A stretch of DNA of 64,000 bases, from positions 21,039 to 85,038 of the forward strand of contig JAFGYB010000058.1 of the NCBI GenBank assembly GCA_016936355.1. The letters are read 5' to 3'. Both the position numbers and the translations under genes were made by a program. Below, piece by piece: positions 1 to 8,587 of the stretch (positions are counted from its first letter, which is position 1; each line of letters opens with the position of its first letter). Under the pieces are notes generated by a model, which saw only the letters and a program-made list of their open reading frames with translations, was not told where the DNA came from and did not search any database. This DNA comes from Bacteroidales bacterium (lineage in GTDB: Bacteria > Bacteroidota > Bacteroidia > Bacteroidales > F082).

Positions 1-879
1 AGCCATGGTTTCAGGGTAAATGTCCAGCTTGCGCAGGATTTCAGCCATGGTTTCGGGTTTCTGAAACAGGTCGTACGCATGTACATAACCCACTATGTGA
101 TCAATACTTTCTTTAAAGATCATAATTTTGGAATGACCTGTTTCCGAGAAAAGTCGCTGCAGGACCTCAATAGATTCTTTCATTTCCAGGGCGACAATGT
201 CGGTTCGCGGAATCATACAGTCGCGGAGCCTCAGGTTTTTGAAGTCCATGGCATTCTGGATCATCTGTATTTCCTGGTTCAGGGATTGATCGGGTTGTTC
301 ATCGGCTTGCAGGTTCTGAACATATTCGCTGAGGTCCACTGCACTGAACGTATATCCTTCGGTTGTGGTTTTCATACCGAAGAACAAGCGCAGGATCAAT
401 TCGGAAATTCCGATATACAGCAGGATCACAGGATAAAAGGCAACATAAAAAATCCACACAGGAATGGAGAATGTTTTCAATAAGGCATTGGGATGGATCC
501 GGAATAAAGCCTTGGGAATAAATTCTGAAATGACCAGAATCAACAAGGTAGCCAGGATGGTTTGAAGAATCAGAATATAGACTTCGGTTCTCATGGACTG
601 GGGAAGAATTCCTGTGATAACCGGTTCGAGAATTTGGGCCATGGCTATGCCGTATACCACGAGTGCAACATTGTTTCCCAGCAACAGGGCACCGATAAAA
701 CGCGACGGATGGTTATAAAAGGCCGAAAGAATCCGGGCCGGAAGCAACCGTTTTTTCATGTCCAGTTCCTGTTTGAGCCGGCTGGAACTAACAAAGGCTA
801 TTTCCATTCCTGAAAAGAACGCTGATAACAGGAGCGACAGGATAATAAGGAGCCAAACAGTACTTTGGTTGTTGATCAT
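1..879 (-). CDS. CNNM/CorC (hemolysin C-like) transporter protein, 3' end beyond window
   Basis: This reading frame begins with ATG at 879 and stays open to base 1, so the C-terminus is outside the window. The visible 293 residues start with a hydrophobic DUF21/CNNM-type membrane domain (about residues 1-180; it includes the segment SAFFSGMEIAFVSS and the EFIPKALFR motif typical of CNNM proteins). A CBS-domain region follows (about 195-293; MIPRTDIVAL and HSKIMIFKESIDHIVGYVH). The family is linked to divalent cation (Mg2+/Co2+) efflux or homeostasis at the inner membrane; the exact substrate cannot be read here. It lies last in the coaX-OMP-TPR-lptC cluster but has its own -7 promoter box at 909-916. 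The missing end may carry the usual transporter-associated domain. Confidence 0.88.
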   Translation of the reverse strand, partial: MINNQSTVWLLIILSLLLSAFFSGMEIAFVSSSRLKQELDMKKRLLPARILSAFYNHPSRFIGALLLGNNVALVVYGIAMAQILEPVITGILPQSMRTEVYILILQTILATLLILVISEFIPKALFRIHPNALLKTFSIPVWIFYVAFYPVILLYIGISELILRLFFGMKTTTEGYTFSAVDLSEYVQNLQADEQPDQSLNQEIQMIQNAMDFKNLRLRDCMIPRTDIVALEMKESIEVLQRLFSETGHSKIMIFKESIDHIVGYVHAYDLFQKPETMAEILRKLDIYPETMA

Positions 880-908
880 TTTGGTAGATTATGCTACGGG
901 TGCCAGGT

Positions 909-916
909 CAAAAGTA
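909..916 (-). promoter_or_regulatory. Bacteroidota -7 promoter box TACTTTTG for the CNNM gene
   Basis: The minus strand reads TACTTTTG here, a match to the TAnnTTTG -7 consensus of the Bacteroidota primary sigma factor. It lies 30 bp upstream of the ATG at 879. No clear -33 TTTG is seen at the right distance, so this is an internal promoter candidate within the cluster. Confidence 0.5.
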
Positions 917-928
917 CAAAAGGTTTTG

Positions 929-1489
929 TTATTTTCCATCATCTTCTTTTACATCCAGTGTGCCCCGGATTCCGTAAATGGTATGATTGGTGAATGTTTC
1001 GTTGGCGACCAGGCTGTCACCGAAAATAGTACCGTCGGGTCCAATAATTTTCACAAATCCGGGTGCGGTGATTTTTTTTGTTTTCTCATTCCATACCAGG
1101 TTTTCCGTGTAGAGCGTCTTGTGGTTTTCCAGGTTCTTTACAATCACATTGTTGCGGGCCTGGAGCAGCCCCTCATTTTCTTTTCGGATTCCATAATTGG
1201 CAGACAACACCGAAACAACGCGACCAGCGGTATCATAAAAGTCAACGGAAAAGCCATGGGGAAATTCGGTGTACGGATTGTTGCCTGCGTGTTTGACCAG
1301 CATCTTACTGTTGAGTTTCAACTGAATACGCCCGGAATCGGATCGAACATAGTGAATATCCATGGCGGTCATGGCGGCGGTAGTGTCCTCGGCCGCCATA
1401 TTCTGAACGGTTTTAATGGAGTTTTCACAGGAAAAAAGCGTCCCTATGATCCAGATCACAAGGGCGCTTTTGATGAATTTCGATAACAT
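929..1489 (-). CDS. lptC: LPS export ABC transporter periplasmic protein LptC
   Basis: The 186-residue protein has a short signal segment ending in a lipobox-like LFSC (Cys at about 21), so it is probably a lipoprotein or membrane-anchored. The rest matches the LptC/OstA-like pattern of beta strands: SDSGRIQLKLNSKML, then FYDTAGRVVSVLSANYG, then LLQARNNVIVKNLE and TLYTENLVWNEKTKKI, then a short C-terminal strand around FVKIIGPDGTIFGDSLVAN. LptC bridges the LptBFG transporter to LptA in the periplasm for lipopolysaccharide transport. It starts 14 bp after the TPR gene ends, so the two are probably cotranscribed. The position between a TPR gene and a CNNM gene is the usual one in Bacteroidales. 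Confidence 0.85.
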   Translation of the reverse strand: MLSKFIKSALVIWIIGTLFSCENSIKTVQNMAAEDTTAAMTAMDIHYVRSDSGRIQLKLNSKMLVKHAGNNPYTEFPHGFSVDFYDTAGRVVSVLSANYGIRKENEGLLQARNNVIVKNLENHKTLYTENLVWNEKTKKITAPGFVKIIGPDGTIFGDSLVANETFTNHTIYGIRGTLDVKEDDGK

Positions 1490-1503
1490 ATTTTGTCAGC
1501 CTG

Positions 1504-2895
1504 TTATTTGTAGGCTCTCACAGTAGTTTCTTCGTTAATCCAGCAACCTACTTTGTATTTTTCACCCGGTTTCATGTTGTAAAAGAACAACTGTTCGGTG
1601 GAAGGGAACTGCTGTCTGTAAACAGAAACCCGTTTGTTGACCAAGTCAGCGAGATCCGGTTCAACTCTTTTAGCCTGTTCGTATTTATCGACGGCAGCCC
1701 AGTAAGCTACTTTTTTAGTCAGGTCGTTTTTACCACAGGCACTGGCACTGGAGGCATACATGTCGCCAATGAGCACGTAAGCCATTCCGTAATGCGGGTT
1801 GGTCTTCAGTGCCATCCGGGCCATTTCGCGTGCCTTGGGATAGTTGGACATTCCCTGATAGGTTTGAGCCATGAGCATGTATACATCCACCAGATCATCA
1901 GTGTCGGTAATAGAGGTTGCTTTTTGCAGATAGCTGAGGGCTTCTGTATTTTTACCTTGCTGAATCAGCAGTTTCCCAATCAAAAAGGCTGTTTCAGGAT
2001 CCTTTTGAACCTTATACAGGTTCTGATTGGCATCGAAATACAAATTGTTGTTGAAGCATTGTTTGTTTTCCAGTGTAGAAATAATTTTCTTCAACAGACT
2101 GGCATCTTCAGGACTGGCATTGAATTTTTTCTGGTAAATTGAAACCAGGTCCTTACAGTTGGCGAAGGGCTGGAATTCGGATTCAATGGCGTTTTTGATG
2201 TTTTTGTATTCACTGACTTTCCGAGCATTGTTCATGGACTGGTAATTATTCAGCCGGTCGCTCACATAACCTGATAACTGATCGTATGTGTTCACCAATG
2301 TGGTGGTATCAGCCTGGCCTTCCCGAACCATCTTGGCGAGAATTCTGAAATAATAGACCATAGCGGCACCCATCGATTCTTGTTTTTCCTCGTTAATGGA
2401 TTCCTTTAAAATCTGGTATACTTTTTGATAAGCACCGGGATCAACCTGATACAGTGCAATGGCTTTTCGGGCCAGAATTTCCCCTTTTTGTGACTGGGTA
2501 GTACCGTATCTGTCGGGGAAGTATTTCAACCGTTGATCGAAGATCATCATTAAAGTATCGATCATGCTTTTTCTTTTATCAGCGGGAGCACTTTGAATCC
2601 GGAACGAAAGCATGTTCACCCCATCAATATATATATTTTCAGTGGCACGGGGGCAATTATTAAATACCCAGTACCAGGGTCCAACGGCATCATAAATGGC
2701 TTTGTTTTGGTAACCGCTTTGTCTCCATTGTTTGTAAAATTCATGATACAAAGACAAATTCTGAACACAGGTTACACTGTCTTTTCCATACTTGGACCCG
2801 TTGTCCTGTGGTAGCGGACTGTCAAAAGGGGAGGCCGCCATCGCAGAGAAGCTTAAACCCAGACCCAATAAGAAAATGAAAAATGTTGCTTTCAT
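1504..2895 (-). CDS. Secreted TPR-repeat protein, envelope-associated, function unknown
   Basis: The 463-residue protein begins with a clear signal peptide (cleaved near AMAA, about residue 21). The middle and C-terminal parts contain tetratricopeptide-type helices: TAFLIGKLLIQQGKNTEALSY, VYMLMAQTYQGMSNYPKARE and MAYVLIGDMYASSAS are successive repeats at about residues 300-400. A C-terminal stretch contains KPGEKYKVGCWINEETTVRA. TPR domains mediate protein-protein contacts; a periplasmic scaffolding role is an inference from the neighbours (FadL-like outer-membrane protein upstream, LptC downstream). It is 24 bp from the upstream gene and in the same presumed operon. Confidence 0.82.
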   Translation of the reverse strand: MKATFFIFLLGLGLSFSAMAASPFDSPLPQDNGSKYGKDSVTCVQNLSLYHEFYKQWRQSGYQNKAIYDAVGPWYWVFNNCPRATENIYIDGVNMLSFRIQSAPADKRKSMIDTLMMIFDQRLKYFPDRYGTTQSQKGEILARKAIALYQVDPGAYQKVYQILKESINEEKQESMGAAMVYYFRILAKMVREGQADTTTLVNTYDQLSGYVSDRLNNYQSMNNARKVSEYKNIKNAIESEFQPFANCKDLVSIYQKKFNASPEDASLLKKIISTLENKQCFNNNLYFDANQNLYKVQKDPETAFLIGKLLIQQGKNTEALSYLQKATSITDTDDLVDVYMLMAQTYQGMSNYPKAREMARMALKTNPHYGMAYVLIGDMYASSASACGKNDLTKKVAYWAAVDKYEQAKRVEPDLADLVNKRVSVYRQQFPSTEQLFFYNMKPGEKYKVGCWINEETTVRAYK

Positions 2896-2918
2896 GTCAA
2901 TAGTAAATTATTTTTTAA

Positions 2919-4196
2919 TTATCTGTATCTCTGTTTATAGAACCATGTTTCTACAATATTTATTCCAAACGTAAAGTTAATAAAACTTTCCTTAACCAGG
3001 TTGTTGTTTAATGTGCCCCGGCTTCCGATCTCAAAACCAAGGTTCAGATTGGACCTGCTTCGCCGGAAAGGCATTTTAACACCGCCGGTGAGGGCAAATT
3101 CGTTGATGGAGCGACCGTTGAGCCTGACATAGCTCTGGTTGAACCGCAATCCCAGCCGGTACGTCATTCTTTTTGATAAGGGAGAAATATTGGTGTGCGT
3201 GGGCGTCAGTTCACCTCCAACGGCCAAACGCAGGGAGTTTTGCAATGAATCGGCCTGCCCGAAAGCCCGGTACTTACTCCAGTTTTGCCATTCCATTTCT
3301 CCACCAAACATCCAGTTTCCGGTTTTGCGGTAAGTAAAACCAAGGCCGATACTTTCGGGAATTTTCAAATTTCCGTTTTCTCTTGGTATATACTGAACGG
3401 TATCTTTAATATCATCTACCTGAGATCCGTACCCTCCAAAAAGAGTCGTAGACAGGGTGGTGTGGTAGGCAGATACGGTGGCACTGTTTCTGTAAGTAGC
3501 TCCCAGGGTAAGAACCTGGTTGTTTTTAAAATGAATGTCGTACTGCAGACCCCAGTCTAACAGTATTCCGCTGGCACTCATATAGTCTTCTGTTTTGGCC
3601 GAAAACACACTGGCCGAATCCGAATTGTAAATAATGTTGTACCGACTTTTGTTGCCAAAAAGGTAGTTCATATTGAGCCCGATCCGGAGGTTTTTCCCCA
3701 GATTAATACTGTGGCCCAGGTACAGTTCTGACAGACCACCGGTACCCCAACGCTCAGAGGTCATCGCAGCGTATCCCGGAATGGTTTCACTTTCAACAAC
3801 ATCATAGCCTACTTTACTGAAAGGAATGACCCCCATACTTACGTGCCACCACTTGTTAATGGGAAATCCCATCACCATCTCATTTAATGTGGCGTGGTTG
3901 TAGCTTGAGGAGTTTTGTGTGTTTTTCAAGGTTCCAAATCCCCCTTCAATACCGGATTGAAAGACAAAGGTAAGAGAATCATAAACGCCGTATGAAGCAG
4001 GATTTCCCGGATTGATAATGTATGGGTCAGCAAAACCAATGGATATCCCTCCCATGCTTTGGATTTGGGTCCCTACACGTCTTTCTGTCAGCTGCCCTAT
4101 ACCAAAACGAGAATAAGGGGAATTGATTTCCTGTGCACTCATCACGGATGCAATGAGCAAAAATGACAACACTAAACCTAACTTAAATTTCTTCAT
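2919..4196 (-). CDS. Outer-membrane beta-barrel protein, FadL/OmpP1-like
   Basis: The 425-residue protein has a signal peptide ending at MSAQ (about residue 21). The mature start, NSPYSRFGIGQL, is a recurrent N-terminus of Bacteroidetes FadL-like barrels, followed by SMGGISIGFADPYIINPGNPAS, which resembles the FadL hatch region. The remainder alternates aromatic-rich amphipathic strands. The C-terminus ends in an aromatic/basic stretch (WFYKQRYR). FadL-type proteins pass hydrophobic compounds across the outer membrane; the substrate here is unknown. Its first 14 bp overlap the end of coaX, so translation is probably coupled. Membership of the lptC cluster suggests a role in envelope biogenesis. 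Confidence 0.8.
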   Translation of the reverse strand: MKKFKLGLVLSFLLIASVMSAQEINSPYSRFGIGQLTERRVGTQIQSMGGISIGFADPYIINPGNPASYGVYDSLTFVFQSGIEGGFGTLKNTQNSSSYNHATLNEMVMGFPINKWWHVSMGVIPFSKVGYDVVESETIPGYAAMTSERWGTGGLSELYLGHSINLGKNLRIGLNMNYLFGNKSRYNIIYNSDSASVFSAKTEDYMSASGILLDWGLQYDIHFKNNQVLTLGATYRNSATVSAYHTTLSTTLFGGYGSQVDDIKDTVQYIPRENGNLKIPESIGLGFTYRKTGNWMFGGEMEWQNWSKYRAFGQADSLQNSLRLAVGGELTPTHTNISPLSKRMTYRLGLRFNQSYVRLNGRSINEFALTGGVKMPFRRSRSNLNLGFEIGSRGTLNNNLVKESFINFTFGINIVETWFYKQRYR

Positions 4197-4920
4197 TAAA
4201 ATCGAGAATTTCCTTCAAACCTTTCAAAACAATATTTGGGGTTGCAAAGATGTTATTTTTTAATCTTTTATCAAAATATTTATAGTCACCACCACCAAAA
4301 ATAATTTTCAGTGATTTGTATTTATTCTGGTAGCGATGAATCATCCCTTCCATTTCGGCTGCCATACCGTGAAGTGCACCGGAAAGAATAGCCGTTTCGG
4401 TGGTGGTTCCGATGAGCTCAATGTCAGAATCCATTAATTCGATTAACGGCAATTGATCGGTAAAAGTATGCAATGCCTTCAGCCGCATGTGTAATCCGGG
4501 ACTGATATTTCCCCCGAGATATTCCCCGTCACAGTTGATAAAATCGTAGGTTACAGTAGTTCCGGCGACGATGGTGAGTACATTTTGTTCCGGAAACTGA
4601 GCCTGGGCACCCGCTGCAATGGCCAGCCGGTCCTTACCCAGCGTACCAGGTGTTTTGTATTTGTTTTGAAAAGGGAGCGGGGTGCTTTTATTCAGCTGAA
4701 TAAAAAATCCCTGTCGTTTCAATAACTCATCAATTTCGCGGGGATATACCCTTACAGCTGACAATATACATCCCTGTACATCAGGGTATTTCTCCAACAT
4801 CTGCTCAATAAAACCAGTATCGGGTTTTTCGAAAACCCGAAGATCGGTGAGCAAGTCATTGTGAAATAAAGCCAGCTTGGTACGGGTATTGCCTATATCA
4901 ACAATAAGTTTATCAGCCAT
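4183..4920 (-). CDS. coaX: Type III pantothenate kinase
   Basis: CoaX phosphorylates pantothenate, the first step of coenzyme A synthesis, in the cytoplasm. The 245-residue length is normal for the family. The N-terminal phosphate-binding motif is DIGNTRTKLALF (residues 7-18). Further family motifs are KTPGTLGKDRLAIAAGA (about 95-111), VVAGTTVTYDF (about 118-128) and the GGNISPGLHMRLKALH motif (about 136-151), plus a C-terminal GGGDYKYF. It opens the operon with a good promoter just upstream (4938-4967), and its end overlaps the next gene by 14 bp. Confidence 0.95.
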   Translation of the reverse strand: MADKLIVDIGNTRTKLALFHNDLLTDLRVFEKPDTGFIEQMLEKYPDVQGCILSAVRVYPREIDELLKRQGFFIQLNKSTPLPFQNKYKTPGTLGKDRLAIAAGAQAQFPEQNVLTIVAGTTVTYDFINCDGEYLGGNISPGLHMRLKALHTFTDQLPLIELMDSDIELIGTTTETAILSGALHGMAAEMEGMIHRYQNKYKSLKIIFGGGDYKYFDKRLKNNIFATPNIVLKGLKEILDFNEEI

Positions 4921-4937
4921 TCACGTTAATAATTACG

Positions 4938-4967
4938 CAAAAATAAGGCATCTCAATATAGGATCAA
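4938..4967 (-). promoter_or_regulatory. Promoter of the coaX operon
   Basis: On the minus strand a -33 TTG (4965-4967) is followed after 19 bp by TATTTTTG (4945 down to 4938), a good match to the Bacteroidota TTTG-N19-TAnnTTTG consensus. The predicted start of transcription is near 4931, about 10 bp before the coaX ATG. Confidence 0.65.
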
Positions 4968-5016
4968 CCAAGAATGGCAAGGAAGAGAAGATTTTTAACT
5001 TTTTTAAACGAAAAAT

Positions 5017-5046
5017 TTTGGTGAACGAAAAAAAGTTTTAATTTTG
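5017..5046 (+). promoter_or_regulatory. Promoter of the tRNA-Phe gene
   Basis: TTTG at 5017-5020 and TAATTTTG at 5039-5046 are separated by 18 bp. This is close to an ideal Bacteroidota housekeeping promoter and sits 17 bp before the tRNA 5' end. Confidence 0.75.
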
Positions 5047-5062
5047 CCGCTCCTTAATCAAA

Positions 5063-5135
<73 letters not shown>

Positions 5136-5136
5136 C

Positions 5137-5177
5137 AAACAAAAATCCCCTAACCTAAGATTGGGGGATTTTTGTTT
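5137..5177. terminator. Strong, apparently bidirectional intrinsic terminator
   Basis: A 14-bp perfect stem pairs 5137-5150 (AAACAAAAATCCCC) with 5164-5177, with a 13-base loop. T-rich tracts lie on the 3' side in both directions. It would end tRNA-Phe transcripts on the plus strand and, 28 bp beyond the stop of the GH63 gene, the nine-gene pentose-phosphate operon on the minus strand. Confidence 0.85.
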
Positions 5178-5204
5178 TTAGTAAGTCTACTGAATACCAA
5201 CTCC

Positions 5205-7820
5205 TTACTTTCCGGAACCGGGATATTTTTGAAAAATAGTACCGACTAAGGCGGTCCAACCGGTTTGATGTGATGCACCCAGCCCTTTTCCTGTTTCGCC
5301 GTGGTAATATTCATGAAACTGAACCAGATTATACGGGTTATCAAAAAATTTCTGATTCCCCCAGCAGGGGCGCTGCCCTTTGTTGTCTTTCTGAAATATT
5401 TTCTGGAGTCTGGACGCCAGCAGTTCAGCGATATCCTTCAACGTGTAATAATTTTGTGATCCGGCCGGATATTCCACCTTAAAGCTGTTTCCGTAATAGT
5501 TGTCAAATTCTTCAAGCGATTCGAGGATCATATAATTTAAGGGAAACCATATGGGGCCCCGCCAGTTAGAATTCCCACCAAACATTTCATCTTCTGATTC
5601 TCCGGGTTGATAATGAATGGAAAACTCTTTGCCTCCCTTTTTAAAAACAAACGGATGTTCCTTATGGTGTTTTGACAGGGAGCGAACTCCATACGAAGAC
5701 ATGAATTCCGTTTCGTCCAGAATCCGGGTTAAAATCTTTGTAAGCCGGTGTCCTCTGAGCAATGAAAACAACCTTCTTTTTCCTTCACCCAGGTCGTTCC
5801 AGCGGGAAACAAGCCGCGTTAAATCTTCCCTGTTTGATAAAAACCAGTTCAGACGTTCCGCAAAATCAGGGTTCTGAGCCACCATTTCCGACTCAATCAC
5901 TTCCACTGCAAACAAAGGGACCAGACCGACCATGGAGCGAACCTTCAGCCATTCCGGATCCTGATCGTCGGAGCGGATAATGTCGTAGTAAAACTGGTCT
6001 TCTTCGTTCCACAGGTCAATCCCGTTTTCTCCCATTTGGTTCATCGCTTTGGAAATAATGAGAAAATGCTCCATGAATTTGACCGCAAGATCTTCGTATA
6101 CGTTATTCTTTTTTGTCAGTTCCAGAGAAATCCGAACCATGTTTAAAACATACATAGCCATCCAGGCAGTAGCATCGGATTGCTCGATGGTGCCTCCGCC
6201 AGGAACCTCCCCGCTTCGGTCGAATACACCAATGTTGTCCAGCCCGAGAAAACCTCCTTCAAAGAGGTTCTTGCTCTGTACATCCTCCCTGTTAACCCAC
6301 CAGGTAAAATTAATGAGCAGCTTATGGAAAACTTCTTCAAGGAACTCGTAATCCCCTTCTGTGTTGAAATTTTTCTGTTCCATTTTAAACACTTTCCAGG
6401 CAGCCCAGGAATGTATGGGAGGATTCAGCTGACTGAAGTCAAATTCAAAAGCCGGAAACTGACCGTTGGGGTGGATGTACCATTCTTTCACCAGCAACCG
6501 CAACATTTTTTTGGAAAAACCCGGATCTACCGATGCAAGGGCAACACATTGAAAAGCACTGTCCCACATGGCAAACCAGGGGAACTCCCATTTATCGGGA
6601 ACCGACAGCACATCTTTCGCATTCATATGCGTCCACCGGCTGTTTCTTCCATTCAGTCGGGAAGCCGGTGGTTTGGGCATATTGGGATCTCCTTTTAACC
6701 ATTGCGATACGTTGTAGTAGTAAAATTGTTTGTTCCATAATAAACCCGAAAAGGCCTGTTTTACAATAGATTTTTCATCGTTGTTTAAATTCGGGTTGAT
6801 AATTTCACTGTAAAACTCATCGGACTCCTGAACTCTTTGCGAGAATATGTTTTCAAAATCATCAAAGGGTTTTTCCTCTTCCTGATTTTTCAGACGTAAA
6901 CGAACCGTGGTTTTTCCGCGACCCTCAATTTCCAGCAGATAATGAAAAGCACTTTTGGTGCCTTTGAGTTCCGGATTAATGGCCTGTTCGTTACCCTGGA
7001 TCACAAATTCGTTAATTCCGTCCTTGAAATAATGACCATACGTTCGGGAGTTATATAAGCGGTTGATATTGGTTTCGTTGTCGCAAAAATAACTTGCTGT
7101 GGGGCGATCCGAATACAGATAATATGAACCTAATTCGTGGTGTGAAGTAACCAAACACCAATCTGATATTTTTTTGATTTGAGGAATTTCCCGGGCATGA
7201 TCCCAGCTCCACGTATTGCGAAACCAAAGCTGAGGCAACAGGTGAAATTCCTTTTTTTCCTCGCTGCGATTGATTACCGTAATTTGAATCAAAATGTCTT
7301 CCGGTCCCGCTTTGGCATATTCAACAAAAATGTCAAAATAGTTATTGTTGGCAAACGCATCCGTATCGGTGATTTCAAATTCAGTATCTTTTTTGGTCCG
7401 CTTGCTGTTTTCATCCACTAACTGTTCGTACGGAAATTCATTTTGAGGATACTGGTACAGCATTTTCATATAGGCATGGGAGGGCAGATTTTCAGCATAA
7501 TAATAAACCTCTTTCACATCTTCACCGTGGATCCCCTGATTGCCTGATAAGCCAAATAAACGTTCTTTCAAAACCGGATCTTTCCCGTTCCAGAAAGCCG
7601 GAGCAAAACATAAAATCTGATGTTTATCGGAAATGCCGCCAATCCCCTCTTCACCCCATCGGTAGGCATAACTCCTGGCCTTATCGTAGGTTGTGTATTC
7701 CCATACATTTCCGTCTTCGCTGTAATCTTCTCTTACCGTTCCCCACTGGCGGTCAGAAAGATAAGGCCCCCATGTGCGCCACTGGTCTACTTGTTCGGGT
7801 TGTAATCTTTGTTTTTCCAT
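5205..7820 (-). CDS. GH63/MGH1-like glucosidase (alpha-glucosidase type)
   Basis: The 871-residue protein has no signal peptide, so it probably acts in the cytoplasm. The N-terminal half (about 1-330) is a beta-rich domain with WGPYLSDRQWGTVREDYS and HAYMKMLYQYPQNEFPY. The C-terminal half is an (alpha/alpha)6-barrel domain of the GH63 / mannosylglycerate-hydrolase-like type, with PWFAMWDSAFQCVALA, LGLDNIGVFDRS, EQSDATAWMAMYVLNM and SNWRGPIWFPLNYMILESL. Family members release glucose or mannose from oligosaccharides or glycosides; the substrate is not readable here. It is the last gene of the pentose-phosphate operon, 12 bp after a HAD phosphatase, which suggests that the freed sugar feeds Pgi and Zwf. 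Confidence 0.83.
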   Translation of the reverse strand: MEKQRLQPEQVDQWRTWGPYLSDRQWGTVREDYSEDGNVWEYTTYDKARSYAYRWGEEGIGGISDKHQILCFAPAFWNGKDPVLKERLFGLSGNQGIHGEDVKEVYYYAENLPSHAYMKMLYQYPQNEFPYEQLVDENSKRTKKDTEFEITDTDAFANNNYFDIFVEYAKAGPEDILIQITVINRSEEKKEFHLLPQLWFRNTWSWDHAREIPQIKKISDWCLVTSHHELGSYYLYSDRPTASYFCDNETNINRLYNSRTYGHYFKDGINEFVIQGNEQAINPELKGTKSAFHYLLEIEGRGKTTVRLRLKNQEEEKPFDDFENIFSQRVQESDEFYSEIINPNLNNDEKSIVKQAFSGLLWNKQFYYYNVSQWLKGDPNMPKPPASRLNGRNSRWTHMNAKDVLSVPDKWEFPWFAMWDSAFQCVALASVDPGFSKKMLRLLVKEWYIHPNGQFPAFEFDFSQLNPPIHSWAAWKVFKMEQKNFNTEGDYEFLEEVFHKLLINFTWWVNREDVQSKNLFEGGFLGLDNIGVFDRSGEVPGGGTIEQSDATAWMAMYVLNMVRISLELTKKNNVYEDLAVKFMEHFLIISKAMNQMGENGIDLWNEEDQFYYDIIRSDDQDPEWLKVRSMVGLVPLFAVEVIESEMVAQNPDFAERLNWFLSNREDLTRLVSRWNDLGEGKRRLFSLLRGHRLTKILTRILDETEFMSSYGVRSLSKHHKEHPFVFKKGGKEFSIHYQPGESEDEMFGGNSNWRGPIWFPLNYMILESLEEFDNYYGNSFKVEYPAGSQNYYTLKDIAELLASRLQKIFQKDNKGQRPCWGNQKFFDNPYNLVQFHEYYHGETGKGLGASHQTGWTALVGTIFQKYPGSGK

Positions 7821-7832
7821 TTCGGGTATTGA

Positions 7833-8558
7833 TTATAAGTTAGCAAGTTTTGAAACCCTGTTCCAAAGTCCTTGATGATGGGTAATAAGGTGGTCTTCTG
7901 GCAGCAAATCCGATTCGATAACCTGCTTCAGCGTGAGTTCGTTGGGTATGCCGAGTACTTGCATCCCTGCGTGCAATGCGGCCTCAATTCCATTTGCTGA
8001 ATCTTCAAATACCAGACAGTGTGCAGGATCAGTATTCAGTTTTTGGGCTGCTTTCAGGTATATTTCAGGATCCGGTTTTCCCCTTGTTACATCGTTGGAA
8101 GTGAGCACAACATCAAATAGTTCACTCAAATGTGTTACCTGTAAAATTTTGTGACTATGGTACTTTTCCGACATGGTTGCCAACGCTAAAAGCTTCCCCG
8201 CGTTGAATAGTTTGTAAATAGTTTCAAAAACATCCATAAAAATATTTTGCCTGATGACCAGGGGATCGATAATCATTCGGTTATAGGTTTTTAGCCTTTT
8301 TTGCAAAACCCTGGTACTCAGTTTTTGCCTGTCTGTTTCTCCTGTAGCTGATTTCAAGGGTTCATAATAATCTTCCACTAAATTGGAGACCACGGTTTTT
8401 CTTGAACTGCCCACGTACTTAAAAAAAACGTTCTGAACCTGCTGAAAAGAAATTTTTCCCTTTGTCAGCTCATCCAGAGCATATCCATAGGACTGAGCTT
8501 TCAGTTTTTCTGTATTGATAATTGTTCCGTCCAGGTCGAAGATAAAAGCCTGTACCAT
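7833..8558 (-). CDS. HAD-superfamily sugar phosphatase / beta-phosphoglucomutase-like
   Basis: This 241-residue HAD subfamily IA protein carries the nucleophile motif FDLDGTIINTE (Asp8 and Asp10), a helical cap (about 15-110), motif II near LATMSEKYHS, the motif III lysine in RGKPDPEIY, and the acidic motif IV VFEDSANGIEAALHAG. Such proteins dephosphorylate small sugar phosphates or isomerise beta-glucose-1-phosphate. Its place between pgi and a glucosidase gene fits a sugar-phosphate substrate, but phosphatase and mutase activities cannot be told apart from sequence alone. It starts 29 bp after pgi ends. Confidence 0.85.
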   Translation of the reverse strand: MVQAFIFDLDGTIINTEKLKAQSYGYALDELTKGKISFQQVQNVFFKYVGSSRKTVVSNLVEDYYEPLKSATGETDRQKLSTRVLQKRLKTYNRMIIDPLVIRQNIFMDVFETIYKLFNAGKLLALATMSEKYHSHKILQVTHLSELFDVVLTSNDVTRGKPDPEIYLKAAQKLNTDPAHCLVFEDSANGIEAALHAGMQVLGIPNELTLKQVIESDLLPEDHLITHHQGLWNRVSKLANL

Positions 8559-8587
8559 TGTTGGTGCTGTTTTCTGTTTGGGATTGT

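Noticed and set aside
758..1486. Long plus-strand frame opposite the lptC gene
   Set aside because: It overlaps lptC and the CNNM gene on the other strand, has no family-like segments and no promoter or start context, so it is a shadow frame.
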